DNA of 64,000 nucleotides from Pedobacter sp. MR2016-24 (GCF_026239655.1 NZ_JAPIVO010000004.1:496001-560000); one strand, 5' to 3'; numbered from the stretch's first letter, positions 8,060-18,528 are shown. A program made the numbers and translations. The notes: generated by a model from the sequence alone, not told the origin.

Positions 8060-8629
8060 ATGAAAAAGTACATCTTACAATCTATACGCCTTACAGCAGT
8101 CTTATTAGTTTTGCTTTGCGTTATATATCCCTTAATCGTAGCATTTGCCGGCGGCTTCTCTAAAGGCAAAGGTGGTGGTGAAAAGATCACCAAAAATGGT
8201 CAGGTAGTTGGATATGCCTTGCTTGGACAGTCTTTCACCAAAGCTCAGTATTTCTGGGGCAGACCTTCTGCAGTAGGTTATAATGCAGCAGGTTCTGCAG
8301 GTTCCAATAAAGGACCATCCAATGCGGATTACCTGAAAGAAGTAAGCAACAGGGCAGATTCTTTACTCAAATATCATCCTTATTTAAAACGTACTGATAT
8401 CCCTGCGGATATGGTTACTGCTTCTGGTAGCGGACTGGATCCCAACATATCTATCGAGGGTGCAAGCATTCAGGTGAAAAGAGTTGCAGCATTCCGTCAT
8501 CTGGACGAAGCAGCAGTAGCGGATCTTGTAAAAACACATATCCAGGGGCCTTTACTGGGGTTATTTGGCCCTTCATCGGTAAACGTATTAGAACTCAATC
8601 TTGCGCTGGATGAGCTGAAAGCTAAATAG
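8060..8629 (+). CDS. kdpC: K+-transporting ATPase subunit KdpC
   Basis: KdpC is the single-span subunit that contacts KdpA and KdpB and raises nucleotide affinity. The 189-residue protein has an N-terminal membrane helix (about 9-30) and a periplasmic domain with conserved blocks: GQSF near 56, FWGRPSAVGYNAAGSAGSN, and SGLDPNISIEGA near 132. A longer frame from 8021 exists, but those 13 codons lie inside the palindromic leader module. The Met at 8060, followed by MKKYILQSIRL, gives the normal KdpC N-terminus, so I take that start. Confidence 0.95.
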   Translation: MKKYILQSIRLTAVLLVLLCVIYPLIVAFAGGFSKGKGGGEKITKNGQVVGYALLGQSFTKAQYFWGRPSAVGYNAAGSAGSNKGPSNADYLKEVSNRADSLLKYHPYLKRTDIPADMVTASGSGLDPNISIEGASIQVKRVAAFRHLDEAAVADLVKTHIQGPLLGLFGPSSVNVLELNLALDELKAK

Positions 8630-8680
8630 TCCGGGAAAGACAAATCAACAACAACAATAACAAAATTTATTACGAACAGC

Positions 8681-8761
8681 ATGACTGTTCATGACCTTAC
8701 AGATCTCAATTTTACTGAAAGATCATGATAGCTCATCACCAATAACAAACAAATATTACGA
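8681..8761 (+). repeat. Start-codon leader module, copy 2 (before the kdp porin)
   Basis: This is a diverged copy of the module at 7975. It has a false ATG at 8681, left arm TTCATGACC, the shared CTTACA block, right arm GATCATGATAGCTCATCACC, then an A-rich run to the porin ATG at 8762. The two ATGs are 81 bp apart. The palindrome is less perfect and the mini-ORF is longer (15 codons) than in the other copies. Confidence 0.6.
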
Positions 8762-9832
8762 ATGAAAACACGATTAATATTAGCTGCCACTTTATTATCA
8801 GGAATCTATGCCAAAGCACAGGATGCACCAAAAATTAAAGTTACTGGTTATTTAGAGACTTATTACAGTTACGATTTTAACAAACCGGCGGACAATAACA
8901 GACCCGGCTTTATCTATTCACATAACAGAAGTAATGAGGTGAATCTGAATTTAGGATTTATCAAAGCCAATTATGAAAGTGATATGATCCGGGCTAACGT
9001 AGCCATCATGGCGGGTACGTATGCGAACGCAAATCTCGCTGCAGAGCCTGGTGTACTGAAAAACGTATTTGAAGCAAATGCAGGTTTAAAGCTGTCTAAA
9101 ACAGCGAATCTGTGGGTAGATGCCGGAATATTTTCATCGCATATCGGTTTTGAAAGTGCAATATCGAAAGACTGCTGGGTGCTGACAAGAAATATCTCTT
9201 CTGAGAATACACCTTATTATGAATCAGGAGCCAAAATTACTTACGTTACTGAGGATGGAAAATTTACCGCCACTGGTTTATATCTTAACGGCTGGCAGCG
9301 GATCAACAGGCAGAATGGTAATAGTCAGCCTGCAGGTGGCGCACAGCTAACCTGGAAACCTAATGCTAAAATCACGGTGAATTACAGCAATTACCTCGGA
9401 ACAGAAGGAGCCGATTCTATTCGTGTGAAACGTTTTTACCACAATATTTACGGGATCTTCCAGCTGACCGATGCATTTGGCGTAACACTTGGACTGGATT
9501 ATGGCACGCAGCAGAAAGCAAAAGGAGACAGTGATAAAAATGAAGTGATTTCTCCAGTGCTTATTGCACGTTATACGATCAATCCAAAATGGGCAGTGGC
9601 AGGCAGATTTGAGTATTATGAAGATAAAAATGGTGTTTTTATCAGCACAGGTACACCGAATGGTTTTAAAACTAATGGCTATTCACTGAACATAGATTAT
9701 GCGCCGATGCCAACCGCCGTAGTGCGACTGGAAGGGAAAGTTTATGATAGCAAGGATAAGATTTTTGTGAGGGAAATTAATCCTGTAAACCACAATGCAG
9801 CATTAACGGCAAGTATTGCAGTTTCTTTCTAA
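8762..9832 (+). CDS. Kdp-associated outer-membrane porin
   Basis: This 356-residue protein has a clear signal peptide (MKTRLILAATLLSGIYAKAQ). Alternating hydrophobic strands typical of a beta-barrel follow, and the C-terminal end (SIAVSF) is a terminal-strand signature with Phe. It belongs to the porin-like outer-membrane proteins that follow kdpC in many Bacteroidetes kdp operons. It presumably lets K+ or other ions through the outer membrane when K+ is scarce; the substrate is inferred from context only. Its start lies directly behind leader module copy 2. A short GC-rich hairpin follows the stop. Confidence 0.8.
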   Translation: MKTRLILAATLLSGIYAKAQDAPKIKVTGYLETYYSYDFNKPADNNRPGFIYSHNRSNEVNLNLGFIKANYESDMIRANVAIMAGTYANANLAAEPGVLKNVFEANAGLKLSKTANLWVDAGIFSSHIGFESAISKDCWVLTRNISSENTPYYESGAKITYVTEDGKFTATGLYLNGWQRINRQNGNSQPAGGAQLTWKPNAKITVNYSNYLGTEGADSIRVKRFYHNIYGIFQLTDAFGVTLGLDYGTQQKAKGDSDKNEVISPVLIARYTINPKWAVAGRFEYYEDKNGVFISTGTPNGFKTNGYSLNIDYAPMPTAVVRLEGKVYDSKDKIFVREINPVNHNAALTASIAVSF

Positions 9833-9837
9833 AGAAC

Positions 9838-9860
9838 AGGTCGGGGTATATCCCCGACCT
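9838..9860. other. GC-rich hairpin between porin and next gene
   Basis: The 9-bp arms AGGTCGGGG and CCCCGACCT enclose TATAT. No U-tract follows, so it is probably an mRNA processing or stability element, or a weak attenuator, rather than a full terminator. It separates the transport genes from the sensory genes. Confidence 0.5.
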
Positions 9861-9874
9861 TAAATCATAAAGAT

Positions 9875-10084
9875 ATGAGTACTATTTTTGAGATACTGAT
9901 CACTGCTTTGCTGACCTTTACGGTTGGTTTTTTATTTCTGAGGTATCAACCTAAAAAGAAAGCGCTTAAATTTAAAAATAGACGGAGTGATAACAGGGTA
10001 TTGCTGTTGCTTTTAACGGGTATATCGGTTTTTTCGGTGATATTCTATTTAGTAAATCAGGGAATTGTGATCATCAAATGGTAA
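9875..10084 (+). CDS. Small two-helix membrane protein in the kdp operon
   Basis: This 69-residue protein has two hydrophobic helices (about 5-24 and 44-64) joined by a strongly basic loop (QPKKKALKFKNRR). It lies between the porin and kdpD, 12 bp before kdpD, so it is very likely in the operon. I do not know a named family. Position suggests a role in assembling or anchoring the sensory complex, because the KdpD here has no membrane segments of its own. That is inference only. Confidence 0.6.
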   Translation: MSTIFEILITALLTFTVGFLFLRYQPKKKALKFKNRRSDNRVLLLLLTGISVFSVIFYLVNQGIVIIKW

Positions 10085-10096
10085 ATCAGCGCAGTA

Positions 10097-11227
10097 ATGG
10101 AAGAAGAAAATAAAGATCATTCTGTACGTCAGTTTCTTGACCTGGTTAAAAAGTCGAGAAGGGGCAAGTTTAAGGTTTATATCGGCATGAGTGCCGGGGT
10201 GGGCAAGACTTACAGGATGTTGCAGGAAGCACATGCCTTGCTTAAAAATGGAATCGATATTCAGATTGGTTATATAGAAACACATAACCGGGAAGAAACG
10301 CATGCACTTTTATCGGGCATACCGCTTATTCCGCGACGCAAGCTGTTTTACAAGGGAAAGGAAATGGAGGAGATGGATGTCGCCTCTATTCTGAACAGGC
10401 ACCCGGAAGTCGTGATTGTGGATGAGCTTGCACATTCGAATATCGAGGGGAGTAAAAACAGTAAACGCTGGCAGGATGTATTGGATATTCTTGATGCGGG
10501 AATCAGTGTGATTTCTGCAGTGAATATCCAGCATCTCGAAAGTATGAATGAGGAGATCGAGAAAATCACGGCTATTCCGATTACGGAACGCATACCGGAT
10601 AAAGTACTGGAACTGGCGGATGAGATCGTAAATATCGATTTAACTGCTGATGAACTGATTGATCGGCTGCGGTCTGGTAAGATCTACGACCAAACCAAGA
10701 TTGAACGGGCGCTTAATAACTTTTTTCAGCCTGAGCGCATTTTGCAGCTGCGGGAGCTTGCCTTGAAAGAGGTTGCGCACCATGTGGAAAGAAAAATCAG
10801 CATAGAGATACCGAAACAGATTAAACTGCGGCCGGAACGTTTCATGGCTTGTATTTCTACAAATAATGTAACGGCAAAGGTAGTGATCAGGAAGACAGCG
10901 CGATTAGCTTCTTATTACCGTTCTCCATGGATACTCTTATATGTTCAAAATACGAGTGAAAGTAGTGACAGGATTAAGCTAGATTTACAGCGTCATCTGA
11001 TCAATAATTTTAAGCTGGCTACGGAGCTCGGTGCTGAAGTGATCAAGGTTAAAAGTGATGAGGTTACAAAAACGATTATGAATGTGGCAAAGGAGAAAGA
11101 GGTAACTACCATTTGTATTGGTAAACCTCACCTCAGTTTGTTTCAGGTGATTATGAGGACAGCCGTTTTTAATGAACTGCTGAAGAATATTTCGGAAACG
11201 GATACCGACCTGGTGATACTTTCTTAG
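10097..11227 (+). CDS. kdpD: Short KdpD: K+ sensor and Usp domains without kinase
   Basis: This 376-residue protein corresponds to the cytoplasmic N-terminal part of classical KdpD. The KdpD ATP-binding domain covers about 19-230, with Walker A GMSAGVGKT near 29-37 and Walker B VIVDELAHSN near 106-115. A universal-stress-protein-like domain follows to the end. The four membrane helices, GAF domain and histidine-kinase core of the approximately 900-residue enterobacterial protein are absent; a separate kinase gene follows after 27 bp. This split arrangement is usual in Bacteroidetes. It presumably senses K+ or c-di-AMP status and controls the kinase. Confidence 0.9.
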   Translation: MEEENKDHSVRQFLDLVKKSRRGKFKVYIGMSAGVGKTYRMLQEAHALLKNGIDIQIGYIETHNREETHALLSGIPLIPRRKLFYKGKEMEEMDVASILNRHPEVVIVDELAHSNIEGSKNSKRWQDVLDILDAGISVISAVNIQHLESMNEEIEKITAIPITERIPDKVLELADEIVNIDLTADELIDRLRSGKIYDQTKIERALNNFFQPERILQLRELALKEVAHHVERKISIEIPKQIKLRPERFMACISTNNVTAKVVIRKTARLASYYRSPWILLYVQNTSESSDRIKLDLQRHLINNFKLATELGAEVIKVKSDEVTKTIMNVAKEKEVTTICIGKPHLSLFQVIMRTAVFNELLKNISETDTDLVILS

Positions 11228-11254
11228 CTATAAATGATTTAGACAATAGAATAA

Positions 11255-13006
11255 ATGAAGATAAAAACTAAACTGCGCCTCGGATTCGGATTCCTTTTCG
11301 TGGTGGTCTTGTTTTTCGGTGCCATTTCGCTGTATTATATGAACAGGATTTCTGTCAGTGCAAAGGTGATTCTGAAAGACAATTATGAGACTTTGAGTTA
11401 TACCAGGGCAATGCGCGCGATCCTGGATGAACAGGAGCTGCCTTTAAATACTGCAGCTATAAACAGTTTTAAGGATAACCTGGATAAAGAAAAACGGAAC
11501 GTAACCGAAAAAGGGGAAGCCGAAGCGGTTCAGCAGATTGCTGATAGTTTTGCTGTTTTGAGCGCTGGCACTTCCCGGGAAGACCAGAAGCAGGCTGTCG
11601 CCCGGATCAGGGCGCAGTTAACGGATATCGACGGACTCAATATGGCGGCCATTGTGAGAAAAAACGAGAAAGCACAGGCCGCGGTAGAGAAGGCGAGTTT
11701 GTATTTAGTAACTGCTGCGTCTTTTTGTTTTCTGGTGCTGTTCTCGTTTATTGTTAATTTTCCGGGCTTTGTAGCCAATCCACTGCGGGAGTTCTCTGAG
11801 GCAATTCGGGAAATAGGGCGTAAAAATTATAAACAGCGACTGGTGTTTAATGGCACCGATGAATTTGCTGAACTGGCAAGCTCTTTTAATGAGATGGTCG
11901 CACAGCTGAACAAATGGGAAAATAGTAATCTGGCCAAGCTGCAATCAGAAAAGTTGAGGATTGAAGCCATCATTGAGCAGATGCAGGATGCAATTATCGG
12001 ATTGAACGAAAAGCAGGAAATCCTGTTTATCAATAAAGTAGCGGCGTTGGTGCTTAACCTGAATGAAGGTCAGGTCATCGGACTGAATGTGAAAGACCTG
12101 ATGAAGAAAAATGACCTGCTGAGCAGGATCATGACGAACGAACAGGGAAGTCAGCCGATCAAGATTTATGCTGATGATAAGGAATCTTATTTTCAACTGG
12201 AAAAACGGGAGATCATCGTTCCTGAGTATGAACAACAGGAAAGCGATGTGATCCGTCAGAGTAGCCGCACTGCAGGAATGGTGTTTATTTTAAAGAACAT
12301 CACTCAGTTCAAGGAACTGGATGAAGCTAAAACCAATTTCATTGCTACAGTATCACATGAGCTGAAAACACCTATATCTTCTATTAAAATGAGCATCAAA
12401 CTGCTGGATGATAAAAGGGTGGGTGAGATGAATACGGAGCAGAAACAATTGCTGGAGCATGTAAAAGATGATTGTAGCCGCTTATTGAAGATTACGAGTG
12501 AATTGCTGGACCTGGCACAGGTGGAAACGGGCAACCTGCAGCTTAATTTTGTGAAGGCTGACCCGTCAGAGATCGTTACTTATGCGTTGAATGCAGTGCG
12601 TTTTCAGGCAGAGCAGAAATCAATTCAGCTGGAGCTGGCGACTCAAGCCGGACTGCCTTTTGTGAGTGCGGATGTTGAAAAAACAGCCTGGGTGCTGATC
12701 AACTTTTTGTCCAACGCCCTGCGCTATAGCGGAGAGAAATCAAAGGTGGTGATTCAGCTGGAAGAAAAAGGGAAGAATATAGAGTTCTCTGTCAGAGATT
12801 TTGGAAAGGGGATAGATGAACAGTATCAGAAGAGACTGTTCGACCGGTATTTTCAGGTACCAACCGATGGAAATAATAAGTCGGGCTCCGGTTTGGGACT
12901 GGCCATTTCGAAGGATTTTATCGAGGCCGAAAATGGCCGGATCTGGGTAGAAAGTGAGATGGGTGAAGGGAGCAGATTTTGTTTCTCACTCCCCATTGTG
13001 GGTTAA
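11255..13006 (+). CDS. Membrane sensor histidine kinase, partner of short KdpD
   Basis: The protein has 583 residues. A first membrane helix (about 9-31), a periplasmic four-helix-like sensor region, and a second helix (about 146-170) are followed by a HAMP domain. A PAS domain (about 228-330) comes next, then HisKA with the phosphoacceptor His368 in SHELKTP, and HATPase_c with an N-box near NFLSNALRYS and GSGLGLAISKDF. It follows kdpD closely and probably supplies the kinase that KdpD lacks. No response regulator lies nearby, so its partner, probably an NtrC-type regulator given the possible -24/-12 promoter, must be elsewhere. The stop lies 7 bp from the convergent hutG stop. Confidence 0.92.
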   Translation: MKIKTKLRLGFGFLFVVVLFFGAISLYYMNRISVSAKVILKDNYETLSYTRAMRAILDEQELPLNTAAINSFKDNLDKEKRNVTEKGEAEAVQQIADSFAVLSAGTSREDQKQAVARIRAQLTDIDGLNMAAIVRKNEKAQAAVEKASLYLVTAASFCFLVLFSFIVNFPGFVANPLREFSEAIREIGRKNYKQRLVFNGTDEFAELASSFNEMVAQLNKWENSNLAKLQSEKLRIEAIIEQMQDAIIGLNEKQEILFINKVAALVLNLNEGQVIGLNVKDLMKKNDLLSRIMTNEQGSQPIKIYADDKESYFQLEKREIIVPEYEQQESDVIRQSSRTAGMVFILKNITQFKELDEAKTNFIATVSHELKTPISSIKMSIKLLDDKRVGEMNTEQKQLLEHVKDDCSRLLKITSELLDLAQVETGNLQLNFVKADPSEIVTYALNAVRFQAEQKSIQLELATQAGLPFVSADVEKTAWVLINFLSNALRYSGEKSKVVIQLEEKGKNIEFSVRDFGKGIDEQYQKRLFDRYFQVPTDGNNKSGSGLGLAISKDFIEAENGRIWVESEMGEGSRFCFSLPIVG

Positions 13007-13013
13007 ATTTCGG

Positions 13014-14060
13014 TTATACCCGGTTAATCATTTTAAAAGCCAGGGCGGCAGCTAATTTAGCGGTGCGCTGTTCGCTGTCGTATGTCGGGTTATACTCAGC
13101 AATATCAGCACTGATGACTTTTCCGCTGGCTACTATGGTTTGCAGGCAAGTAAAGAAAAAAGGATCGGGAAAAATGCCGTTATAGGCTGCGGCACTTACA
13201 CCGGGAGCCACGGAAGAAGAAAATACATCCATGCATATGGTGAGGTAAATGACGGATGATTCTTCAATAAAGTTCAGGATTTTTTCTGTTAATGCCGATT
13301 GTGCCGCTGGCAGAAATTCCTCGGCACTGATATAATTTACGTTGAGGGCTTCGGCGCTGTCAAACAGGTGTTTGGTATTGCTGTTCTGCTGAATGCCGAT
13401 AGGCAGATAGCGGAATTCCTGGTTGGCGGTCGCACAATCGTTAGCGATCTGCAGAAAGCCTGTGCCGGAATTATACCCGTTTTCGTTACGCTCGCGTAAA
13501 TCGAAATGTGCATCAAAATTGATGATTCCAATAGAATCGGGAAGGTTTCTGTTACTGGGATGATCCTGATCTGCCATGTGATCATCTTTAGCTGAGTTTT
13601 TCAGAAACGCATGAATACCTTTATAGTGACCATAAGCTACTTCATGGCCTCCTCCAATCACAAAGGGCTGATAACCGTTTTTTAAAGCTGTTTCAATGAG
13701 CATTGCCAGTTCATCCTGTGCCTGTTCCATCTCATTACCTGCGCAAATAATGTCTCCCAGATCTGTAAAGCGGGTATCCTGCTCAAAATGTACAGGCAGA
13801 CTACCGCAGGTTTTTCGAAAATTTACAGGGCCTTCCTTTGCACCTGTACGGCCACCATTTCGTCTTACGCCCTCATCGCAGGAAAATCCGATTAAGGCTA
13901 TTCCTTTCTGGTCGCCGCGGAGTTTAGTAAGTTCTTCTTGAGAAAGATCTATAGCAACAATGCGCTGATGCCATCGCTGTACCGCAGGATCTGTGCCGTC
14001 ATTTCTGCCTGTCCAGACAGCCTGGTCAGTTTTCCTGTAAAAAGCCGGGTTTATTTTCAT
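13014..14060 (-). CDS. hutG: Formimidoylglutamase (arginase family)
   Basis: This enzyme hydrolyses N-formimidoyl-glutamate to glutamate and formamide, the last step of the short Hut pathway. The 348-residue protein has the arginase-fold Mn ligands: GGGHEVAYGHY (about 128-138), FDAHFD (about 178-183), and a CMDVFSS block in place of the usual SxDxD. That Cys variant is typical of the Bacillus-like HutG group as I remember it. It is last in the operon; its start overlaps the hutI stop by 4 bp, so translation is coupled. Agmatinase or arginase is less likely because of the operon. Confidence 0.92.
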   Translation of the reverse strand: MKINPAFYRKTDQAVWTGRNDGTDPAVQRWHQRIVAIDLSQEELTKLRGDQKGIALIGFSCDEGVRRNGGRTGAKEGPVNFRKTCGSLPVHFEQDTRFTDLGDIICAGNEMEQAQDELAMLIETALKNGYQPFVIGGGHEVAYGHYKGIHAFLKNSAKDDHMADQDHPSNRNLPDSIGIINFDAHFDLRERNENGYNSGTGFLQIANDCATANQEFRYLPIGIQQNSNTKHLFDSAEALNVNYISAEEFLPAAQSALTEKILNFIEESSVIYLTICMDVFSSSVAPGVSAAAYNGIFPDPFFFTCLQTIVASGKVISADIAEYNPTYDSEQRTAKLAAALAFKMINRV

Positions 14061-15295
14061 GTTATGGGAGGTATAAGGGTTCCACTTTTCCAGACCTTAG
14101 CTGGTTTGAGTTTGCCCTGATGATACAGGATTTCACGGTAATCACTGCAGGGGTAGGCTTGCATATCGGCCAGCATTCCGGCTTTAAGCTGACCACGATC
14201 ACTAAGGCTTAAGGCATATGTGGCACGGTAAGTTAACCCTGCAAATACTTCTGCTGTTCCGAGTTTTTCCGCAGCACTCATTAGGGCAGCCTGTAGAAGC
14301 AAATCACCCATCGGTGCAGAACCCGGGTTCCAATCGCTCGCAATAGCCAGGCAAGCACCTGCATCGAGTAACTTTCTTGCCGGAGCATAAGGCATTCCCA
14401 ATCCTAAAGATGCACCAGGTAATACCACCGCTATCGTGTCTGTATCCTTGATCAGTTCAATCTCACGATCTCCTGAAGCCTCGAGATGGTCTGCGGAAAC
14501 TGCGCCCATAGCGATGGCTACACCTAAACCACCGGTGCTAAACTGATCGGCATGTACGGTAAGCTCAAAACCCATTGCTTTGGCGGCTGTTAAATATTTC
14601 AGCGCTGCTGCGGTGCCAAATGCGTTCTCTTCGATAAAGATATCTGCCCTGTTACTCAAACCTTCCTTTTTAACTATAGGAAGTAGTTCCTGCAGGATAT
14701 AATTGAGGTACGCTTCTGTATCGCCATTAAAATCACGGGGCAGCAGATGTGCAGCCAGACAGGTCGAAATCAAATCTGCTTTTGTCAATCCATCAGCCTG
14801 TTTAATCGCACGCAATTGTTTCAGTTCTTCGGTTACACTGAGTCCGTAACCGCTTTTCACCTCTATTGTGGTAACTCCTTCAGATAGATGCCTTTCGGCA
14901 CGTTTTACCAGAGAAGCGACCAATGCTGGTTCATCTGCTGCGCGGGTTTGCGTTACGGAATCCCAGATACCACCACCTGCTTTAGCGATTTCCATATAGG
15001 ATTTTCCCTGGATTCTTAAATTATAATCCTTCGCCCTGCTGCCGGCGAAGCAGATATGGGTGTGGCAGTCGACAAATCCCGGAAGTAATACATAGTCTTC
15101 TTTAATTTCTTCTACTACTGCATCCGGATGTTGTGAACGCAAAGTTTCAAAATGACCCGTTGCGATGATTATTCCGTCCGCAGTCAATATACCACCATCG
15201 GTAATCACTTTTAACTGATCATCTTTAATTGCGCCTTTCAGTGGCATATCTGCCAGGCTGAGCAGCTGACTAAATGGTCCGGTTAGTTTCTTCAT
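14057..15295 (-). CDS. hutI: Imidazolonepropionase
   Basis: This amidohydrolase opens 4-imidazolone-5-propionate to N-formimidoyl-glutamate, the third step of histidine breakdown. The 412-residue length is normal. The metal-binding HTH appears in VDCHTHICFAGSR near 76-88, followed by the KSGYGLS loop, the metal His in TVHADQFS, the DHLEAS block, and the metal Asp in ASDWNPGS. It starts 19 bp after the hutU stop and overlaps hutG by 4 bp. No irregularities. Confidence 0.95.
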   Translation of the reverse strand: MKKLTGPFSQLLSLADMPLKGAIKDDQLKVITDGGILTADGIIIATGHFETLRSQHPDAVVEEIKEDYVLLPGFVDCHTHICFAGSRAKDYNLRIQGKSYMEIAKAGGGIWDSVTQTRAADEPALVASLVKRAERHLSEGVTTIEVKSGYGLSVTEELKQLRAIKQADGLTKADLISTCLAAHLLPRDFNGDTEAYLNYILQELLPIVKKEGLSNRADIFIEENAFGTAAALKYLTAAKAMGFELTVHADQFSTGGLGVAIAMGAVSADHLEASGDREIELIKDTDTIAVVLPGASLGLGMPYAPARKLLDAGACLAIASDWNPGSAPMGDLLLQAALMSAAEKLGTAEVFAGLTYRATYALSLSDRGQLKAGMLADMQAYPCSDYREILYHQGKLKPAKVWKSGTLIPPIT

Positions 15296-15314
15296 TTGAT
15301 ATGTTTAAAAGGTA

Positions 15315-16988
15315 TTACCAGATTTTAAGATCGAATTTTTCTGCGCATTCCTGTGCTTTATCATATCCTGCATCGGCATGACGGAAAATCCCCATGGCCG
15401 GGTCATTGTACAAAACTCGGCTGATACATGTTGCGGCTCTTTCCGTACCGTCGGCCACCACAACCATTCCTGCATGCTGTGAATAACCCATTCCTACACC
15501 ACCGCCGTGGTGAAAAGATACCCAGGTAGCACCTCCTGAAGTATTAGCCATCAGATTTAACAAAGGCCAGTCAGACACTGCATCAGAACCATCCAGCATA
15601 GACTCTGTTTCCCTGTTTGGCGAAGCAACAGAACCACAATCGAGGTGATCGCGACCAATCACGATAGGGCCTTTAACTTTTCCGCTGGCCACAAGTTCAT
15701 TGAAGAGCAGTCCGGCTTTTTCACGCTCGCCCATCCCAAGCCAACAGATTCTTGCAGGTAAACCCTGGAAGCTAACTTTCTGCTGTGCCTTTTCCAGCCA
15801 GTTGATCAGGTGGGTGTTTTCCGGAAAAGCTTCCATCAGGGCACGGTCAGTTACATATATATCTTCAGGATCACCCGACAGGGCTACCCAACGGAAGGGG
15901 CCTTTGCCTTCACAGAATAAAGGACGGATATAGGCAGGGGTAAAGCCCGGGAAATTAAAAGCATTCTGCTCTCCGCCTTGTTTGGCAAATTCCCGGAGGT
16001 TATTGCCATAATCAAAGGTAACAGCGCCAGCTTCCTGCAATTGCAGCATAAATCCTACATGTCTGGCCATACTGAGTAATGAGGCTTTTTTATAGGCCTC
16101 AGGATCTTTTTTTCTCAATTCTGCCGCAGCAGCGAGAGATAATCCGTTCGGGATGTAGCCGTTCAGCGGATCGTGTGCAGAAGTCTGATCGGTCAGGATT
16201 TCGGGGATGAGCTTATCAGCGATTAACTTTTCCAGGAGATCGCCTGCATCGCTGACTAAACCGATGGAAATAGCGGTGCCGGCCGACTTCGCCTCATTTA
16301 CCCACTGAATGGCCTCCTCGTAAGAGTGTGTCATCCGGTCTATATATTGCGTGTCTACACGTTTTTGTATTCTTGAAGCATCTACATCGGCACCTAAAAA
16401 TATAGCACCAGCCATCGTCGCTGCCAAAGGCTGTGCACCGCCCATGCCACCTATACCGGCGCTCACAATCAGCTTTCCTGTCAGGTCATGAACAAAATGC
16501 TGGCGACCACATTCTACAAACGTTTCATAAGTGCCTTGTAAAATACCCTGTGTACCGATATAAATCCAGCTTCCTGCAGTCATCTGCCCGTACATCATCA
16601 GTCCCTTGCTTCTCAGTTCGTTGAAATGCTCCCAGTTTGCCCATGCAGGTACCAAATTACTGTTGGCAATCAATACGCGCGGTGCCTGAGGGTGACTCCT
16701 TGTAATGCCTACCGGCTTACCTGATTGCACCAGAAGCGAGTGATTTTCGTCGAGTTCAAGCAATATTTCAATGATTTTACGAAGTGATTCCGGATTGCGG
16801 GCAGCCTGGCCGATACCGCCATATACTACCAGTTCCTCAGGATTTTCCGCAACTTCCCCATCGAGATTGTTGAGCAGCATTCTTAATACAGCTTCTGTCT
16901 GCCAGCTTTTAGCATGGAGTGCATTTCCTGTTGGTGCTTTATAATGCGGATGGTTTGCGTAGGTCTTAATAAATTCTGAATTCGTCAT
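15315..16988 (-). CDS. hutU: Urocanate hydratase
   Basis: This cytoplasmic NAD+-dependent enzyme converts urocanate to imidazolonepropionate, the second Hut step. The 557 residues match the usual length. The NAD-binding glycine block ([12 protein letters not shown], about 178-189) and the active-site region with conserved Cys in [11 protein letters not shown] and [14 protein letters not shown] are present. The start overlaps the end of hutH by 23 bp, a tight coupling that keeps HutH and HutU balanced. Confidence 0.97.
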   Translation of the reverse strand: MTNSEFIKTYANHPHYKAPTGNALHAKSWQTEAVLRMLLNNLDGEVAENPEELVVYGGIGQAARNPESLRKIIEILLELDENHSLLVQSGKPVGITRSHPQAPRVLIANSNLVPAWANWEHFNELRSKGLMMYGQMTAGSWIYIGTQGILQGTYETFVECGRQHFVHDLTGKLIVSAGIGGMGGAQPLAATMAGAIFLGADVDASRIQKRVDTQYIDRMTHSYEEAIQWVNEAKSAGTAISIGLVSDAGDLLEKLIADKLIPEILTDQTSAHDPLNGYIPNGLSLAAAAELRKKDPEAYKKASLLSMARHVGFMLQLQEAGAVTFDYGNNLREFAKQGGEQNAFNFPGFTPAYIRPLFCEGKGPFRWVALSGDPEDIYVTDRALMEAFPENTHLINWLEKAQQKVSFQGLPARICWLGMGEREKAGLLFNELVASGKVKGPIVIGRDHLDCGSVASPNRETESMLDGSDAVSDWPLLNLMANTSGGATWVSFHHGGGVGMGYSQHAGMVVVADGTERAATCISRVLYNDPAMGIFRHADAGYDKAQECAEKFDLKIW

Positions 16989-18528
16989 CGCTTTTTAAGT
17001 TTATATGGTTCAGTTGAGCATTTTCATTTGCAGTTTTTAACAATATACCGCTGGTAAGTAATTGGTGCAGCTGATTGATATCATCTGCAAAAATCCGGTC
17101 GTCTTCAATCACAGGAACGTGTTTGCGGACCAGCTGATGACAGGCTTCTATGATGGGAGCCGACAATAATGGCCGGCGGAATTCCATCGCCTGTGAGGCA
17201 TATAAAAGTTCAATCGCCTGGATATATTCGAGATTGTCTATCACCTGGTGTAATTTCCTGCCACTGATAGAACCCATTGATACATGGTCTTCCTGGCCAA
17301 GGGAGGTAGGAACACTATCGGCACTTGCAGGGAAACATAAGGTTTTATTTTCCGTCACCAATGCTGCGGTGGTATATTGGGGAATCATTAATCCGGAGTT
17401 TAGGCCTGCATCGGCAGTCAGTAATTTTGGTAAGCCATATTTCCCTTCGTTCATCAGGTAACAGCGTCTGTCGGCTATATTTCCTAACTCTGCGGCTGCA
17501 ACAGTGACATAATCTAAAGCCATAGCAAGTGGCTGACCGTGGAAGTTACCTCCGCTGATAGAATCTTCTGCACTGAAAATGATAGGATTATCCGTTACAG
17601 AGTTCAGTTCAATCTCCGTAAGTTCTTTTAAATGCAGCCAAGCATTTCTTGAAGCACCATGTACCTGCGGCATACAGCGGATAGAATAGGGGTCCTGCAC
17701 TCTGCTGCAGCCAATATGAGAACGACCTATTTCGGAGCCTTCCAGTAAAGCGGACAGGCGGGCGGCAACCAGTTTGGTGCCTTTATAAGGTCTTAGCTGG
17801 TGCAGACGTTCGTCGAATGGTCGCGTAGAGCCGGTAAGGCCTTCCAAAGACATGGCCCCGATTATATCGGCCGCGTCCAATGCATTGTTTAAACGTTCTA
17901 CTGCCTTTACAGCAAAAGCAAGAATGAACTGCGTGCCATTGATCAATGCGAGTCCTTCTTTTGGTCCCAGGCTAACAGGAGCAAGGCCATATTCTTCCAG
18001 TACCTGACTGCTTTTGATGCGTTCCCCTTTATGGAATACTTCTCCCAGACCAATCAAAGGAAGAAACAAATGCGATAATGGTGCGAGGTCTCCGGATGCG
18101 CCTACAGAACCTTTTTCGGGTACCACAGGAATAATATCATGGTCGATATGCCAGATGATCCGGTCGAGCGTAACAGGGGAGATACCAGAATAACCCTGCG
18201 CCAAAGCCTGTACTTTGGTGATCATCATGATTTTTGCAATCTCCTGAGGAATAGGGTTTCCTACACCTACACTGTGACTTTTGAGGATGTTGATCTGCAA
18301 AAGTGAGGTGTCTTTTTCTGAAATATGGGTATCACATAAGGGTCCGAAGCCAGTGTTTACGCCATAAACCGGCTGTTGACTAAGTACTATTTTCTTCACT
18401 TCTTCCCAGGAAGATTGGATGTTTTCAGCGGCTTCCGGAGGAATCACGCCTTTAATTTTGCCGGCTGCAATAGCCAGGCATATTCCACTGGTCAGGTGGT
18501 CTGTACCATAAAAGAATGTATTAGACAT
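16966..18528 (-). CDS. hutH: Histidine ammonia-lyase
   Basis: This enzyme deaminates histidine to urocanate and ammonia, the committed step of the pathway. The 520-residue protein has the self-forming MIO cofactor triad Ala144-Ser145-Gly146 in [12 protein letters not shown], and the HAL-type Tyr and Asn-rich blocks (VYGVNTGFG near 54, [13 protein letters not shown]). It is a histidine rather than phenylalanine lyase, judged by the surrounding hut genes and the SH after GDLAPL. Its start overlaps the marR stop by 8 bp. Confidence 0.97.
   Translation of the reverse strand: MSNTFFYGTDHLTSGICLAIAAGKIKGVIPPEAAENIQSSWEEVKKIVLSQQPVYGVNTGFGPLCDTHISEKDTSLLQINILKSHSVGVGNPIPQEIAKIMMITKVQALAQGYSGISPVTLDRIIWHIDHDIIPVVPEKGSVGASGDLAPLSHLFLPLIGLGEVFHKGERIKSSQVLEEYGLAPVSLGPKEGLALINGTQFILAFAVKAVERLNNALDAADIIGAMSLEGLTGSTRPFDERLHQLRPYKGTKLVAARLSALLEGSEIGRSHIGCSRVQDPYSIRCMPQVHGASRNAWLHLKELTEIELNSVTDNPIIFSAEDSISGGNFHGQPLAMALDYVTVAAAELGNIADRRCYLMNEGKYGLPKLLTADAGLNSGLMIPQYTTAALVTENKTLCFPASADSVPTSLGQEDHVSMGSISGRKLHQVIDNLEYIQAIELLYASQAMEFRRPLLSAPIIEACHQLVRKHVPVIEDDRIFADDINQLHQLLTSGILLKTANENAQLNHINLKSDDEFRIY

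Noticed and set aside
13204..13260. HutG lacking a metal ligand (CMD instead of SxDxD)
   Set aside because: As I recall, the Cys-Met-Asp form is the normal one in the Bacillus-like HutG subgroup, so it is not a sign of inactivation.
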